64,000 nucleotides of DNA, taken from assembly GCA_964618455.1 (NCBI GenBank), contig CAZUAQ010000011.1, positions 65,251 through 129,250 of the forward strand, given 5' to 3'. Source of the DNA: CAZUAQ01 sp964618455 (GTDB lineage Bacteria; Planctomycetota; Phycisphaerae; UBA1845; PWPN01). Below, in pieces: positions 41,571 to 51,197 of the stretch. Numbering within the stretch: the first letter of the stretch is position 1; every line of letters begins with the position of its first letter. The translations under genes and the position numbers were made by a program. The notes beneath the pieces were generated by a model. That model saw nothing but the letters and a program-made list of their open reading frames with translations, ran no database searches and was not told the origin of the DNA.

Positions 41571-42617
41571 ATGGCGAAGAAGGGCAAAAAGGGAGGCACG
41601 CTCGAGGCGGAACCTCGGGAGTATTCAGGACTGGCCAAGGTGGCGGTCTTTCTTCTGGCCATGGGCCCCGAGGTCGCGGGCCGAATTCTGAAGAAAATGG
41701 ATCGCGACATGGTCGAGGAGGTCACCCGGGAGATTGCCTCGCTGGGCGTGGTGCCGAAGGAAGCCCAGCGCGAGATCCTGAATGAATACTACAACATCGC
41801 GTTGGCGCGGATGTACGCGAACGAGGGCGGACTGGGTTACGCCCGTGCGGTGCTCGAGCGAGCATTGCCGAAAGACGAAGCACTGCGGGTGATGCAGCAG
41901 ATCGAGCACTCGGTCCACCAGCAGCCGTTCAGCTTTCTTCAGAAGGCGGAAAGTGAAAACCTGCTGACGTTCATGCAGGACGAGCATCCGCAGACGATCG
42001 CGCTGATCCTGGCGCACCTGCCGGCGAGCAAGGGAAGCGAGATTCTTTCCGGTCTCGCCCCGGCGAAGCAGATCGAAGTGGTGACGCGCGTGGCGAACAT
42101 GGAACAGACGAACCCGGAGGTCATCCACGAAGTGGAGAAAGGTCTCGAGCAGCGTCTGGCGGGCATCGTCTCGCAGCAGTTCCAGCGCGTCGGTGGCATC
42201 GAAGCGGTGGCGGAGATGCTCAACCTTGCCGATCGCTCGACGGAGAAGGGCATCCTCGAATCGCTCGAAGCGGAGGATCCCGACCTGGTCGAGCAGATCC
42301 GCCGGTTGATGTTCGTGTTCGAGGACATCCTGTTGATCAACGACAAGGGCATCCAGGCGGTGCTGAAGGAGATCGACAACGACGAACTGGCGTTGTCACT
42401 CAAGACGGCCAGCGACGAGATGAAAGAGAAGATCTTCGCAAACATGTCCGATCGGGCCGCGCAGCTCATCAAAGAGGACATGGAATACATGGGCCCGGTG
42501 CGCCTCGCGGATGTGGAGGCGGCGCAGCAGCGTATCGTCGATGTCGTCCGGCGCCTGGAGGATGCGGGCGAAGTCGTGATCCAGGGTCGTGGCGGCGAAT
42601 CGGACATCATTGTGTAG
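41571..42617 (+). CDS. fliG: Flagellar motor switch protein FliG
   Basis: A 348-aa switch protein. Three domains are clear: an N-terminal part binding FliF (SGLAKVAVFLLAMGPEVAGRILKKMD), a middle part with MQDEHPQTIALILAHLPASKGSEILSGL (the EHPQ motif), and the C-terminal torque helix (FEDILLINDKGIQAVLKEID, then MSDRAAQLIKEDMEYMGPVR). The length is about normal. It starts 3 bp after fliF. In most bacteria FliG contacts FliM, whose gene is missing here. Confidence 0.96.
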   Translation: MAKKGKKGGTLEAEPREYSGLAKVAVFLLAMGPEVAGRILKKMDRDMVEEVTREIASLGVVPKEAQREILNEYYNIALARMYANEGGLGYARAVLERALPKDEALRVMQQIEHSVHQQPFSFLQKAESENLLTFMQDEHPQTIALILAHLPASKGSEILSGLAPAKQIEVVTRVANMEQTNPEVIHEVEKGLEQRLAGIVSQQFQRVGGIEAVAEMLNLADRSTEKGILESLEAEDPDLVEQIRRLMFVFEDILLINDKGIQAVLKEIDNDELALSLKTASDEMKEKIFANMSDRAAQLIKEDMEYMGPVRLADVEAAQQRIVDVVRRLEDAGEVVIQGRGGESDIIV

Positions 42618-42653
42618 CGATAATCCTCGTGTCGGGATGACGGGAGTATGTAT

Positions 42654-43472
42654 ATGGCCAGAACCTCCACCGTGATTAAGGCGGGAACGCTGAGCAAGGC
42701 GGAGCAGGCCCGGATTCAACCGGTGGAGATGGTGGATCTGCTGACCGAAGCCCGGTCCGCGCTGGAGAGCGCCAAGGCCGAAGCCAGGGCGATGATCGAA
42801 TCGGCCCGTGCCGAGGCGGGGGCCCTCCGCGAAGCCGCGCGGAAGGAAGGCCGCGACCAGGGGTATGCCGAGGGTCTGGAAGAGGGGCGTCGCCAAGGCC
42901 ATGAGGAAGCGCTCGCCGCTGCCCGGGAGGAGTTCGATCGTCACACGAAACAGCTGACCGAGGCCTGTCGGGCATTGATCGACGAGATCAACGCGCGACG
43001 AGCGTCGTGGGAGGCCTCGGCGCGGCACGACCTGATCGACCTGGCGCTTGCGATCGCAGCTCGCGTGGCTCCGGCGGTCGGCGAACGCGAGCGTGGGGTG
43101 GTGCGTGCCAATCTGGAAGAGGCCGTGCGTCTCGCCGGGCAACGCAGCCAGGTCACCATTGACCTGAACCCGATCGACGCGGAGACGGCGCGGACATTCG
43201 TCCCGGGACTCTTCGCCAAGCAAACCGAGGAGCAGCATGTCGAGATTGAGGAGGACGAGACGGTCGCGCCGGGGGGATGCCGGATTTCCTGGGGGACCGG
43301 TGGTGTGGACGCCACACTGGAAACACAACTGGATCGCATTGGCCATGAGTTGAGGCACGGCGTGACGAACTCGACAAAAACGCAGACGCAGGCACAGGCT
43401 CCCGGACGCGAGGAGTACTTCCACACCGAGAAGTCACAGGCAGAGGATATGGAGACGGACACGGAGTCATGA
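42654..43472 (+). CDS. fliH: Flagellar export ATPase regulator FliH
   Basis: A 272-aa protein of the FliH/YscL family. A long charged coiled coil with AxxxG-type repeats (YAEGLEEGRRQGHEEALAAAREEF) precedes a C-terminal segment (LIDLALAIAARVAPAVGERERGVVRANLEEAV). It regulates FliI and links the export ATPase to the C ring. The ATG at 42654 has GGGAG 7 nt upstream. The ATG at 42648 is 1 nt away from it and is rejected. The stop overlaps the fliI start by 4 nt. Confidence 0.88.
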   Translation: MARTSTVIKAGTLSKAEQARIQPVEMVDLLTEARSALESAKAEARAMIESARAEAGALREAARKEGRDQGYAEGLEEGRRQGHEEALAAAREEFDRHTKQLTEACRALIDEINARRASWEASARHDLIDLALAIAARVAPAVGERERGVVRANLEEAVRLAGQRSQVTIDLNPIDAETARTFVPGLFAKQTEEQHVEIEEDETVAPGGCRISWGTGGVDATLETQLDRIGHELRHGVTNSTKTQTQAQAPGREEYFHTEKSQAEDMETDTES

Positions 43473-44854
43473 CCGCATTCGCCACGGAAATCGATCGCGT
43501 TCAGCGCATGGTCACGCCGACCCTGGTCGGTCGTGTACTGGACGTAACGGGACTCACCGTCAACGTGGTCGGTTTGCCCGCGCCGGTCGGTTCGCTGTGT
43601 GCGATTCGATTGAAATCAGGCAGTGCCGTTGATGCACAGGTGGTCGGTTTCCGTGACGATCGCACACTGCTGATGCCTCTGAAGGATCCCATCGGCATCG
43701 CCCGTGGCGACACGGTGCACGCGTATTCCGGCGAAGCGCAAGTGGGTGTCTGTGAGGGCTTGATCGGGCGTGTCCTCGACGGAATGGGGCGAGTGATCGA
43801 CGGCGGACCACGCCTGTACCACGATGCGCGCTATCCGCTCTACGCCCCCGCGCCGCCGGCACTCTCGCGGCCGAGGATTGACCATCCCCTCTCGACCGGT
43901 ATCCGCTCCATGGATGGGATGCTCACCGCCGGTCGAGGCCAGCGCCTGGGGCTCTTCGCCGGGACGGGAGTGGGCAAGAGTGTGCTGCTGGGCATGATCG
44001 CCCGCTACACCGATGCCGACGTGACCGTGCTTTGCCTGGTGGGTGAGCGCGGGCGTGAAGTGAACGACTTTATTGAGAAGGATCTCGGGCCGGAAGGCCG
44101 GGCGAAGACGGTGCTGATCATCAGCACGTCGGACGAGTCGCCGGTGTTGCGCGTTCGCGCCGCCTTCGTGGCGGTGGCCGTGGCGGAGTTTTTTCGCGAT
44201 CAGGGCAAGAATGTACTGCTGCTGATGGACTCGCTGACGCGCGTCGCCATGGCCCAGCGGCAGATCGGCCTGGCGGCGGGCGAGCCTCCCGCCTCGAAAG
44301 GATACACGCCCAGCGCATTCGGATTGTTGCCGCCGCTGCTGGAGCGGGCGGGGCGCACACCGAAGGGATCAATCACCGGATTTTACACCGTGCTCGTGGA
44401 GGCGGACGACATCCAGGACCCTGTGGGTGACGCGGTACGCGGCATTCTCGATGGGCACGTCTGGCTGTCGCGTTCCCTGGCCAACAAGGGGCACTACCCT
44501 GCCATCAGCGTGCCGGAAAGCATCAGTCGTATCATGAGTGACATCGTCGACGAGCAGCATCTCGCCGCCTCGCGAACAATCCTGCGCACGCTGGCCACCT
44601 GGGATGAGATCGAGGACTTGGTCAACATCGGCGCGTACGCCCAGGGCAGCAATCCCACGTACGACGCCGTCATTCATTCGCGGGATGACGTGCTGGCCTT
44701 TCTCCGGCAGGCGATCGGTGAACGTGTTTCCCACACGGAAGCGCGGCGGCACTTGCTGGAAGTCGCGCAGAAGATCAACGAACTGGAGAGCCGATTCAAA
44801 CAGAAGCGCAGCGCGCAGCAGGCAGCTCCCGCGCCGTCCGCGCAGCGTTCGTAG
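43469..44854 (+). CDS. fliI: Flagellum-specific export ATPase FliI
   Basis: A 461-aa ATPase of the F1-beta/type III secretion family. The Walker A motif is GTGVGKS (165-171). Also present are a CLVGERGREVNDFIEKDLG segment, the Walker B region NVLLLMDSLTRVAMAQRQIGLAAGEPPASKGY, and IPAISV-type ending sequence (HYPAISVPESISRIM). It energises unfolding and export of flagellar substrates. The ATG overlaps fliH by 4 nt and fliJ follows by 13 bp. Confidence 0.97.
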   Translation: MTAFATEIDRVQRMVTPTLVGRVLDVTGLTVNVVGLPAPVGSLCAIRLKSGSAVDAQVVGFRDDRTLLMPLKDPIGIARGDTVHAYSGEAQVGVCEGLIGRVLDGMGRVIDGGPRLYHDARYPLYAPAPPALSRPRIDHPLSTGIRSMDGMLTAGRGQRLGLFAGTGVGKSVLLGMIARYTDADVTVLCLVGERGREVNDFIEKDLGPEGRAKTVLIISTSDESPVLRVRAAFVAVAVAEFFRDQGKNVLLLMDSLTRVAMAQRQIGLAAGEPPASKGYTPSAFGLLPPLLERAGRTPKGSITGFYTVLVEADDIQDPVGDAVRGILDGHVWLSRSLANKGHYPAISVPESISRIMSDIVDEQHLAASRTILRTLATWDEIEDLVNIGAYAQGSNPTYDAVIHSRDDVLAFLRQAIGERVSHTEARRHLLEVAQKINELESRFKQKRSAQQAAPAPSAQRS

Positions 44855-44867
44855 CTGAAAGGCGAAC

Positions 44868-45389
44868 ATGGCGAAGACGTTCACATTCCGGTTCGAGACG
44901 ATGCTGAAGATCCGCAGGCAGCGTGAGGATCATCATCGACGGATCGTGGCGAACCGGCTTCGCGAGATTCAGACGATCGTCGATCAGCTCGGCGCACTCG
45001 ATCGGCAGATCGAGGAGACGACGCAGTTGATGCGATTCAGCCAGGCGGAAGGTACGGTGGACATCCAGAATATTGTGCGCAGCCGGCACTGGATGGGGCA
45101 CCTGCAGCGCAACGTGCTGGAGCTGCAGGCATCACGTCGCGGGCACGAAGCCAAACTTGCCCAGGAGCGTGCGGCCCTGGGAGAGGCAGCCAAGCAGCGA
45201 CGCGTCCTGGAGAAGCTGAAGGAACGGCAGCGGGCCCGGTATCTCGAGGAAATGGATCGGCGCGAGATGCGCGAAGCCGACGAAATGTCGGTGATGCGGC
45301 ACGTGTACGAAGCTCGAACGGTTGACGAGAAGGATATCGATGGCGGCTGCGAAAGTGTCAAGGTCAGTCGAACCCGTTCATCGGTCTAG
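44868..45389 (+). CDS. fliJ: Flagellar export protein FliJ
   Basis: A 173-aa helical coiled-coil protein, position and shape as FliJ. It opens FTFRFETMLKIRRQREDHHRR, typical of the family, and ends with the long helix ERQRARYLEEMDRREMREADEM. It acts as the stalk of the export ATPase. The C-terminal end (DGGCESVKVSRTRSSV) is longer than usual. It lies directly after fliI. Confidence 0.88.
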   Translation: MAKTFTFRFETMLKIRRQREDHHRRIVANRLREIQTIVDQLGALDRQIEETTQLMRFSQAEGTVDIQNIVRSRHWMGHLQRNVLELQASRRGHEAKLAQERAALGEAAKQRRVLEKLKERQRARYLEEMDRREMREADEMSVMRHVYEARTVDEKDIDGGCESVKVSRTRSSV

Positions 45390-45405
45390 AGATTGAGGTC
45401 GGACG

Positions 45406-46083
45406 GTGCTCAAACGGTTTTACGGCATGTTGTCGCTTCTGGCGTTGACGCATCTGTTCGCTCTGGTGGGACTGGTGGGTTACCTGTTCGCCACGGACCG
45501 GCTGAACGAGGAGCGGATTGAGCAGATTGCAGAGGTCTTGCGCGGGGAGTACCCGGAACCGGCGCCGGCGACCCAGCCGGCCGTTCAGGATGAGGAGCCC
45601 CCGGTGCCCTCAGCGGATGAAATTGCGAAGCGCCAGGCCCAGGCCGAGGAGCGCGCGCTTCTGGCCAACCGCCACAGCCTCGAGCTGGAAGATCGCGCCC
45701 AGGTGGAGGGACAGGTCTGGCTCGAGTTGAAACGGCTTCAGGAAGAGCTGGAAGCGAAGATCGAGCGGTTCGAGGAGCAGAAGGACACCTTCGCCGGCGA
45801 TGTGAACCAGAAGGGATTCGACAGCGCGCTGGAAAACCTGTCGAACGCCGAACCGGAGAAGGCCCGCGATCTGTTGATGACGCACGGCGGATTCGCCGAG
45901 GCGGACGTAGTTCGGATCCTGATGGCGATGGACGCCAACCGGGTCAAGAAAATCGTCAACGCCTGCGAGACCCCGGAGCAGATGGCCTGGATCGGGAGGA
46001 TCCAGAAGAAGATCTACGAGTTGAACGAGACCCCGACGGACGGCGTGGATGGTTCGGACGTCATGGAGCCTGGAGAACTGTAA
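45406..46083 (+). CDS. MotE/YlxF-like flagellar protein
   Basis: A 225-aa protein with one transmembrane helix (LLALTHLFALVGLVGYLF) and a Pro/Glu-rich linker. A coiled coil (VEGQVWLELKRLQEELEAKIERFEEQKD) leads into a MgtE-N-like helical domain (ALENLSNAEPEKARDLLMTH, VVRILMAMDANRVKKIVNA). This is the MotE/YlxF type found between fliJ and fliK in Firmicutes and elsewhere. MotE-type proteins are stator chaperones in some species. The start is a GTG with GAGG 7 nt upstream. Confidence 0.78.
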   Translation: MLKRFYGMLSLLALTHLFALVGLVGYLFATDRLNEERIEQIAEVLRGEYPEPAPATQPAVQDEEPPVPSADEIAKRQAQAEERALLANRHSLELEDRAQVEGQVWLELKRLQEELEAKIERFEEQKDTFAGDVNQKGFDSALENLSNAEPEKARDLLMTHGGFAEADVVRILMAMDANRVKKIVNACETPEQMAWIGRIQKKIYELNETPTDGVDGSDVMEPGEL

Positions 46084-46085
46084 GT

Positions 46086-47531
46086 ATGTCGTCCGTTTCA
46101 AGACCGCCTGCCGCGGCTTCATCGCCCGCGACGGCCACTGCAACTCGCACCGCGCCGTCACGCACGCGCGAGCCCTTCGCCGAGATGCTGGCGACGACAC
46201 TGGGCGCCTTTGCCGGCGCGTCGGACCCGGTGCGCAACCGCGCCGTCGGGGCCTCGCGTGTCTGGCAGACACAGAAACAACTGGCCGAACGTTTCTCCAC
46301 CAGCGAGAGAAACACGGCCTTGGAGGCGGCGGCAGGGACAGCCGCAGCCCATGAGCCGTCCCGCGCCGACCGGTTGCGCGAGGATGAGGAGTCGGATTCG
46401 CCCAACCGAAGTCGCACGCGGGACGCATCACGCGAAGATGAGGGCTTTTCTCAACAGGCGGATTCTGCTTCGCCTGAGGCAAAAGCCACTCGCCCATCGC
46501 CGGAGGCTGGTCACACAGATCATGGTGCTGCGACCAAACAGCAGGAGGTCACGCAGATTCGTGAGCAGCGGGTTGTCGAAGCGAATCGGCAGTCCAACGC
46601 CGCCACACCCGGTTCCACTTTCGAGTCATCGACGGTAAGCCTGACCGGTACGAATGAGGTGATGTCGCCGGTGAAGCCGAACACACAGGTGCCGACGCCG
46701 ACCTCAAATACTCCTCAGCCGCCACCGCCCACGGCACCCCAGGCGGTCGTGCCGAACGCGCCCTCGACTCAACAGCGCGCAGACGCTGTGAAGACGCCCC
46801 CGTCGCCCACGGCAAATGCCGAGGGCGTGCAGGCGGCCGCCAAGACTACGAGTGCGGCAGGCAAGGGAGGCGGATCCAACCTCGATTTCCAGAATCTGCT
46901 CGGGCCATCCAGTTCGCGAAAGGACGAGGCTGCGGCGAAGTCTGCCGGTGCCTCCGCAAAGCCGACGACGTTCGAACTGCCCCGTGGCATCGACATCACG
47001 AAGTCGCAGGCGATGCGCGAATTGGCGGAGGTTGTTCGATCGCGTATCGACAGTCGCGGATCGACGATTCTGATGCGACTCGATCCTCCCGAGCTCGGCC
47101 GCGTCCAGATCGATCTCACCATGGAACGCGACGTCCTGACGCTGCGTATCGAAGCTCAGTCGCAGGCGGGGCACGATGTTTTGAAGGCGCGGCTGGCCGA
47201 ACTGCGTCACGCACTTGAACAGCACGGCATCACGATCAATCGCGTCGATGTGGAATTGCGTCCACCCGTCACGGCATCGAACGACCCGCAGGCTTCGCAG
47301 CACCACTCGCCACAGCAGGATCCCGCCCACCAGGGACAGGGACAGTCAGGGACGGCGGCGGGGGGATCCGATCCAGGCCGTGAGAGTCATGATGGACGCG
47401 GAGACAACGCCGAGGACGATCGGCAAACGGAACGAAGTAGTCCCGCCGGCCACGAGGTCGGGGGATCGCAGGAACCAAGTTACGGCGAACGTCCCTCCCT
47501 GTCGGAGACAGGGGTGGATCTCGTCGTTTAA
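46086..47531 (+). CDS. fliK: Flagellar hook-length control protein FliK
   Basis: A 481-aa protein. The first 300 residues are Ala/Ser/Thr/Pro-rich and disordered, typical of the ruler region. Residues about 305-400 are the FliK/Flg_hook C-terminal domain with LMRLDPPELGRVQIDLTMERDVLTLRIEAQ, then LKARLAELRHALEQHGI. A Gly/Gln-rich tail follows. It is exported and sets hook length. The start lies 2 bp after the MotE-like stop. Confidence 0.88.
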   Translation: MSSVSRPPAAASSPATATATRTAPSRTREPFAEMLATTLGAFAGASDPVRNRAVGASRVWQTQKQLAERFSTSERNTALEAAAGTAAAHEPSRADRLREDEESDSPNRSRTRDASREDEGFSQQADSASPEAKATRPSPEAGHTDHGAATKQQEVTQIREQRVVEANRQSNAATPGSTFESSTVSLTGTNEVMSPVKPNTQVPTPTSNTPQPPPPTAPQAVVPNAPSTQQRADAVKTPPSPTANAEGVQAAAKTTSAAGKGGGSNLDFQNLLGPSSSRKDEAAAKSAGASAKPTTFELPRGIDITKSQAMRELAEVVRSRIDSRGSTILMRLDPPELGRVQIDLTMERDVLTLRIEAQSQAGHDVLKARLAELRHALEQHGITINRVDVELRPPVTASNDPQASQHHSPQQDPAHQGQGQSGTAAGGSDPGRESHDGRGDNAEDDRQTERSSPAGHEVGGSQEPSYGERPSLSETGVDLVV

Positions 47532-47568
47532 TTGAACGTCAACACGTCCATTTCGTCAGGAGGATGAA

Positions 47569-47604
47569 ATGGGCCTCATCCGACGCCGCGACGCGCCGGG
47601 GTGA
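47569..47604 (+). CDS. Possible 11-codon leader ORF before flgD
   Basis: A strong AGGAGG (47558-47563) lies 5 nt before an ATG at 47569 that starts an 11-codon frame (MGLIRRRDAPG) ending at TGA 47602-47604. It is in a different frame from flgD, whose ATG at 47615 lies 10 nt later with its own GAGGA. It may be a leader peptide coupling translation to flgD, or a remnant of an older flgD start. Confidence 0.25.
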   Translation: MGLIRRRDAPG

Positions 47605-47614
47605 GGATCACAAC

Positions 47615-48055
47615 ATGGAAGTGAACAGCACATCTTCCGCCATCGCTGCCACAGCGGGCAGCCGTTCCAGCGACGAGGGTCTGGGCGACATCAGCTCGAA
47701 TGACTTCATGAACCTCCTGATCACGCAGTTGCAGTATCAGGATCCATTCGAGCCGATGGACAACGAGGAAATGCTCAACCAGATGTCCACGATCCGGGAG
47801 CTGGAACTGACCACGCGCCTGACGGACAAGATCGATCAGCTCACCGACCAGCAGCGCTTTGCCTCGGTGGCTTCGTTGATCGGAAAGTTCGTTCGCGGCG
47901 AGGTCGGCGACGGTGAGGGATCGACACTGACTGTCGAAGGCACGGTGTCGTCCATCACGTTTACCAAGGAAGGCAACATCCTTCTCGAACTCGAAGATGG
48001 CACCAAGCTGCCGCTCGCCGATCTTCAGCACATCAGCGACTTGCCGGAAGCATAA
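47615..48055 (+). CDS. flgD: Flagellar hook capping protein FlgD (short form)
   Basis: A 146-aa protein with the FlgD core DFMNLLITQLQYQDPFEPMDNEEMLNQMSTIRELEL and a short C-terminal beta segment (GNILLELEDGTKLPLADLQHI). Most FlgD proteins are about 220 aa; the long C-terminal part is missing, as in short Gram-positive forms. It caps the growing hook and is replaced at hook completion. GAGGA lies 8 nt before the ATG at 47615. flgE follows. Confidence 0.9.
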   Translation: MEVNSTSSAIAATAGSRSSDEGLGDISSNDFMNLLITQLQYQDPFEPMDNEEMLNQMSTIRELELTTRLTDKIDQLTDQQRFASVASLIGKFVRGEVGDGEGSTLTVEGTVSSITFTKEGNILLELEDGTKLPLADLQHISDLPEA

Positions 48056-48163
48056 GGCGACGCGCGAACGCGTGGCCGGGTAGGAAGTGCGCGCACGGCA
48101 GGGACCTTCACCACGTCCGCCGATGCGCCGCGAAAACGACGAGAATCCAACAGGAGCAGTGCC

Positions 48164-49861
48164 ATGGCTTTGACATCCGCCATGTTTACCGGTTTGACCG
48201 GGATGAATTCGAATCAGTTCAAGATCGACACGATCGGTGACAACGTCGCCAACGTGAACACCACCGCCTTCAAGAGCAGCAGAGCCTCCTTCGAGAATCA
48301 GTTCGCCATTACGCTGTCGGGCGGCAGCGGGCCGTCGGAGACGTCCGGCGGGACGAATCCCGTGCAGGTCGGCCTGGGTTCCCAGCCGAGTTCCGTGCAG
48401 CGAAACTTCGGCACCGGGGCCCTGGAGACCACCGGTGTGCCCACGGATATGGCCATCGAGGGATCCGGATTCTTCATTCTCGATACGCCCGATCAGCGCG
48501 CGTTCACGCGTGACGGGACCTTCCGGCTGAACGCCGACAACGAACTCGTCAGCGCCGACGGCTTCCACGTGCTGGGCTACGGCGTGAACGACGACTTCGA
48601 TATTGAAGCGGGGGAGCTGACACGGCTGAGCATCCCGATCGGAACGCTCAGTACTGCCCGGCAGACCCAGGAGGCCTCCCTGGATGGCAATCTCAATGCG
48701 GACGGCGTGGTCGGTTCGCAGGGCACGATCCTGAATTCCCAGGCACTGACCGACACATCAGGCTCACCGGTGACCGCCGATACGCTCCTGACCGAACTGA
48801 CGGATCCCGACGATTCAGCGTCGCCTCTCTTTGAAGAAGGCAACACCATCACCATCGGCAACGCCAAGAAGGGTGAGCGCCAACTGCCGGAGGTCCAGTT
48901 TGAAGTGACCGCCACCAGCACGCTGGGCGACTTTCTTGCCGAATTGGAAAATGTACTCGGCATCAACAGTGACGCGGCGCTGAACGATTCCCCCGGGATC
49001 ACCGTGAGCGACAGCGATCCACCCGGCGAGGGAGTCATCGTGATCGAGGGCAATGCGGGCGAAGCCAACCAACTCGAAATCGAACTGGCCGCCATCCTGA
49101 GCGACAACGAGGCGCATCCCACGCCCTTCCGGTTCACCGAGACCCAGGAAGCCATCGGCGAGAGTATCTTCACCAGCTTCATCGCCTACGATTCGCTCGG
49201 TACCCCGGTCCAGGTCGATTTGACCATGGTGCTCGACAGCAAATCGAACACGGGCAATACGTGGCGGTTTTTCGCCGAGAGCTTTGACGATACGGATGCC
49301 ACGCCGGTGCTGGGGGAGACAGGCACGGTGACGTTCGATACCGACGGTGAAGCTGCGTCATTCACCAATACCGACCTGCTGATCGATCGTGACAACACCG
49401 GCGCCGTGACACCGATGCAGTTCTCGCTCGACTTCACGAACGTCACGGGGCTCACCACGCAGGAATCTACCCTCGTGATGACCAGCCAGGACGGATTCGC
49501 GTCGGGAACGCTGACCAATTTCTCGGTCGGCAAGGACGGGATTCTGACGGGCACCTTCAGCAACGGGCTGACGCGCGATCTCGGTCAGGTCACACTGGCC
49601 ACCTTCACCAATCAGGAAGGTTTGATCGGCGGTATCAACAATCTTTTTCTGACCGGCCCGAATTCCGGGGAGCCTGTCATCACCGCTCCGGGGACGCTGG
49701 GAGCCGGCCAGGTGCTTGGCGGCGCGCTGGAACTGAGTAACGTGGATCTCACGCGAGAATTTATCGGACTCATCACGGCATCGACCGGATTCTCCGCGGC
49801 AGGGCGAGTCATCTCGACCTCGAATGATCTCCTCAATGAATTGCTCCTGATAGCCCGATAA
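48164..49861 (+). CDS. flgE: Flagellar hook protein FlgE
   Basis: A 565-aa hook protein. The N-terminal signature is FTGLTGMNSNQFKIDTIGDNVANVNTTAFKSS, followed by GVPTDMAIEGSGFFIL. The C-terminal end is DLTREFIGLITASTGFSAAGRVISTSNDLLNELLLIAR. The variable middle (about residues 150-400) is acidic and Thr/Ser-rich. It is longer than E. coli FlgE (about 400 aa). No flgF/flgG rod genes follow; FlbD and the stators do. Confidence 0.94.
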   Translation: MALTSAMFTGLTGMNSNQFKIDTIGDNVANVNTTAFKSSRASFENQFAITLSGGSGPSETSGGTNPVQVGLGSQPSSVQRNFGTGALETTGVPTDMAIEGSGFFILDTPDQRAFTRDGTFRLNADNELVSADGFHVLGYGVNDDFDIEAGELTRLSIPIGTLSTARQTQEASLDGNLNADGVVGSQGTILNSQALTDTSGSPVTADTLLTELTDPDDSASPLFEEGNTITIGNAKKGERQLPEVQFEVTATSTLGDFLAELENVLGINSDAALNDSPGITVSDSDPPGEGVIVIEGNAGEANQLEIELAAILSDNEAHPTPFRFTETQEAIGESIFTSFIAYDSLGTPVQVDLTMVLDSKSNTGNTWRFFAESFDDTDATPVLGETGTVTFDTDGEAASFTNTDLLIDRDNTGAVTPMQFSLDFTNVTGLTTQESTLVMTSQDGFASGTLTNFSVGKDGILTGTFSNGLTRDLGQVTLATFTNQEGLIGGINNLFLTGPNSGEPVITAPGTLGAGQVLGGALELSNVDLTREFIGLITASTGFSAAGRVISTSNDLLNELLLIAR

Positions 49862-49947
49862 GAGGAGTACGGGTGGTCCGCGCGTTCAGGAAGTGTAGCG
49901 CCCGACGCGGGTATCCGACGGGTAGAACGACATCGCAGGTGGCGGCG

Positions 49948-50139
49948 TTGATCACATTGACCAAACTCAATGGCAACCAATTCGTCGTCAATGCCGAGTT
50001 GATTCGGACGATCGAGGAGCGCCCCGACACCATCATCAACCTGGTCAATGGCGAGACCATCATCGTCAAGGAGAAGATGCAGGAGGTGGTCTCCCGGGCG
50101 ATCGAATACGGGCGAATGGTTCGGGCGATGCATTATTGA
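49948..50139 (+). CDS. flbD: FlbD-family flagellar protein
   Basis: A 63-aa protein matching the small FlbD/SwrD family: LITLTKLNGNQFVVNAELIRTIEERPDT, NLVNGETIIVKEKMQEVVSRAIEY. Members lie between flgE and motA and in Bacillus (SwrD) increase flagellar torque. The TTG at 49948 is taken as the start because AGGTGG is 5 nt upstream and the family begins (M)ITLTKLNG. A longer frame from 49873 adds an Arg-rich leader that is not family-like. Confidence 0.85.
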   Translation: MITLTKLNGNQFVVNAELIRTIEERPDTIINLVNGETIIVKEKMQEVVSRAIEYGRMVRAMHY

Positions 50140-50212
50140 GAGCAGGGCGTCGGCGCAGCGTCGTCGTCGCGAAGCGAGGTCGGGGCCGATTCATGATGGG
50201 AGAGTGAACCGC

Positions 50213-51193
50213 GTGAAGCATGCGGTCGATGAAACAAGAGTCGTGTTCGGCGATACGCGTCGTCCGATAAGGACGCGCGTTCGACGTCGCGCAGCCGCCG
50301 ACCGCGCGGTGGTCATCGGGATCGCCGGTGTGCTTGGTTTGATTCTGTGGGTGATGCTGGCGGGAACCGGCAGCGCGGTCACCGTCTTCTGGCAGACGCC
50401 CTCGGTCGCGCTGGTTCTGGGCGGTTCGGTACTGGTAACGTTGATCTCCTGCCCGGGGGGACGCGTACGGGCGTTGTGGAAAGTAGTCCGGACGGCTTGG
50501 AAGCCGCGGGTGGCCCCACCGGAAGATGCCGTGTTGACACTGGTCGCTCTCGCGACGATTGCCCGGCGGGAAGGGTTGCTGGCCTTGGACCCCCGCGTGA
50601 AGAAGATCCCGGATGCGTTCATGCAACGGGGCCTTTTCATGGCGATCGACAGCGCGGACCCGGCCACCTTGAGCCGTGTGGTCCGAACGGAGATTGAAAG
50701 CATGCGGGCGCGGCATGCGGAGAACCGGGGAATGCTGGAAACGATGGCACGGACCGCACCGGCGTTCGGCATGATCGGCACGTTGATCGGGCTGGTCATC
50801 ATGGTCGGGGCCATGGAGAGCCCGGCGCAGATCGGCCCCGGCATGGCGGTGGCACTGCTGACGACGCTGTACGGACTGGTACTGGCTCATGCCTTCTGCT
50901 GGCCGCTAGCGAGGAAACTTGCGCGGGCCGATCGCGAAGAGGTGTTGCGGAAGAATATGATCCTGGAGGGTGTGCTGGCGATTCAGGCGGGCGATCATCC
51001 CCGATTGGTCGAGCAGAAACTTCGGGCGTATCTGCCGGAGTCATCGTTCGGGTCATCGTCCGTGAAGCCCGAACCGGTGGCGGAGACACCGGAGGGTGGA
51101 AGTGATGTGGTGAGTACGAGAGAGTCGGCGCGAAAGCGCGATACGGCAAAGACGCCGATTGAAAGTCGTGATTCTCTCGTCGAGGCGGCATGA
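50213..51193 (+). CDS. motA: Flagellar stator protein MotA
   Basis: A 326-aa stator with four transmembrane helices. Family signatures are TVFWQTPSVALVLGGSVLVTLIS, RREGLLALDPRVKKIPDAFMQRGLFMAIDS, TMARTAPAFGMIGTLIGLVIM and MAVALLTTLYGLVLAHAFCWPLARKL. It would form the ion channel with MotB. The Ser/Pro-rich C-terminal tail of about 45 residues is longer than usual. The GTG at 50213 has GGGAG about 10 nt upstream. Longer frames contain no family-like sequence. Confidence 0.92.
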   Translation: MKHAVDETRVVFGDTRRPIRTRVRRRAAADRAVVIGIAGVLGLILWVMLAGTGSAVTVFWQTPSVALVLGGSVLVTLISCPGGRVRALWKVVRTAWKPRVAPPEDAVLTLVALATIARREGLLALDPRVKKIPDAFMQRGLFMAIDSADPATLSRVVRTEIESMRARHAENRGMLETMARTAPAFGMIGTLIGLVIMVGAMESPAQIGPGMAVALLTTLYGLVLAHAFCWPLARKLARADREEVLRKNMILEGVLAIQAGDHPRLVEQKLRAYLPESSFGSSSVKPEPVAETPEGGSDVVSTRESARKRDTAKTPIESRDSLVEAA

Positions 51194-51197
51194 GGCC

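Noticed and set aside
49854..49861. CCCGATAA, resembling a sigma-28 -10 box, at the end of flgE
   Set aside because: It is made by the last codons and stop of flgE, and no TAAA-like -35 lies at the right distance.
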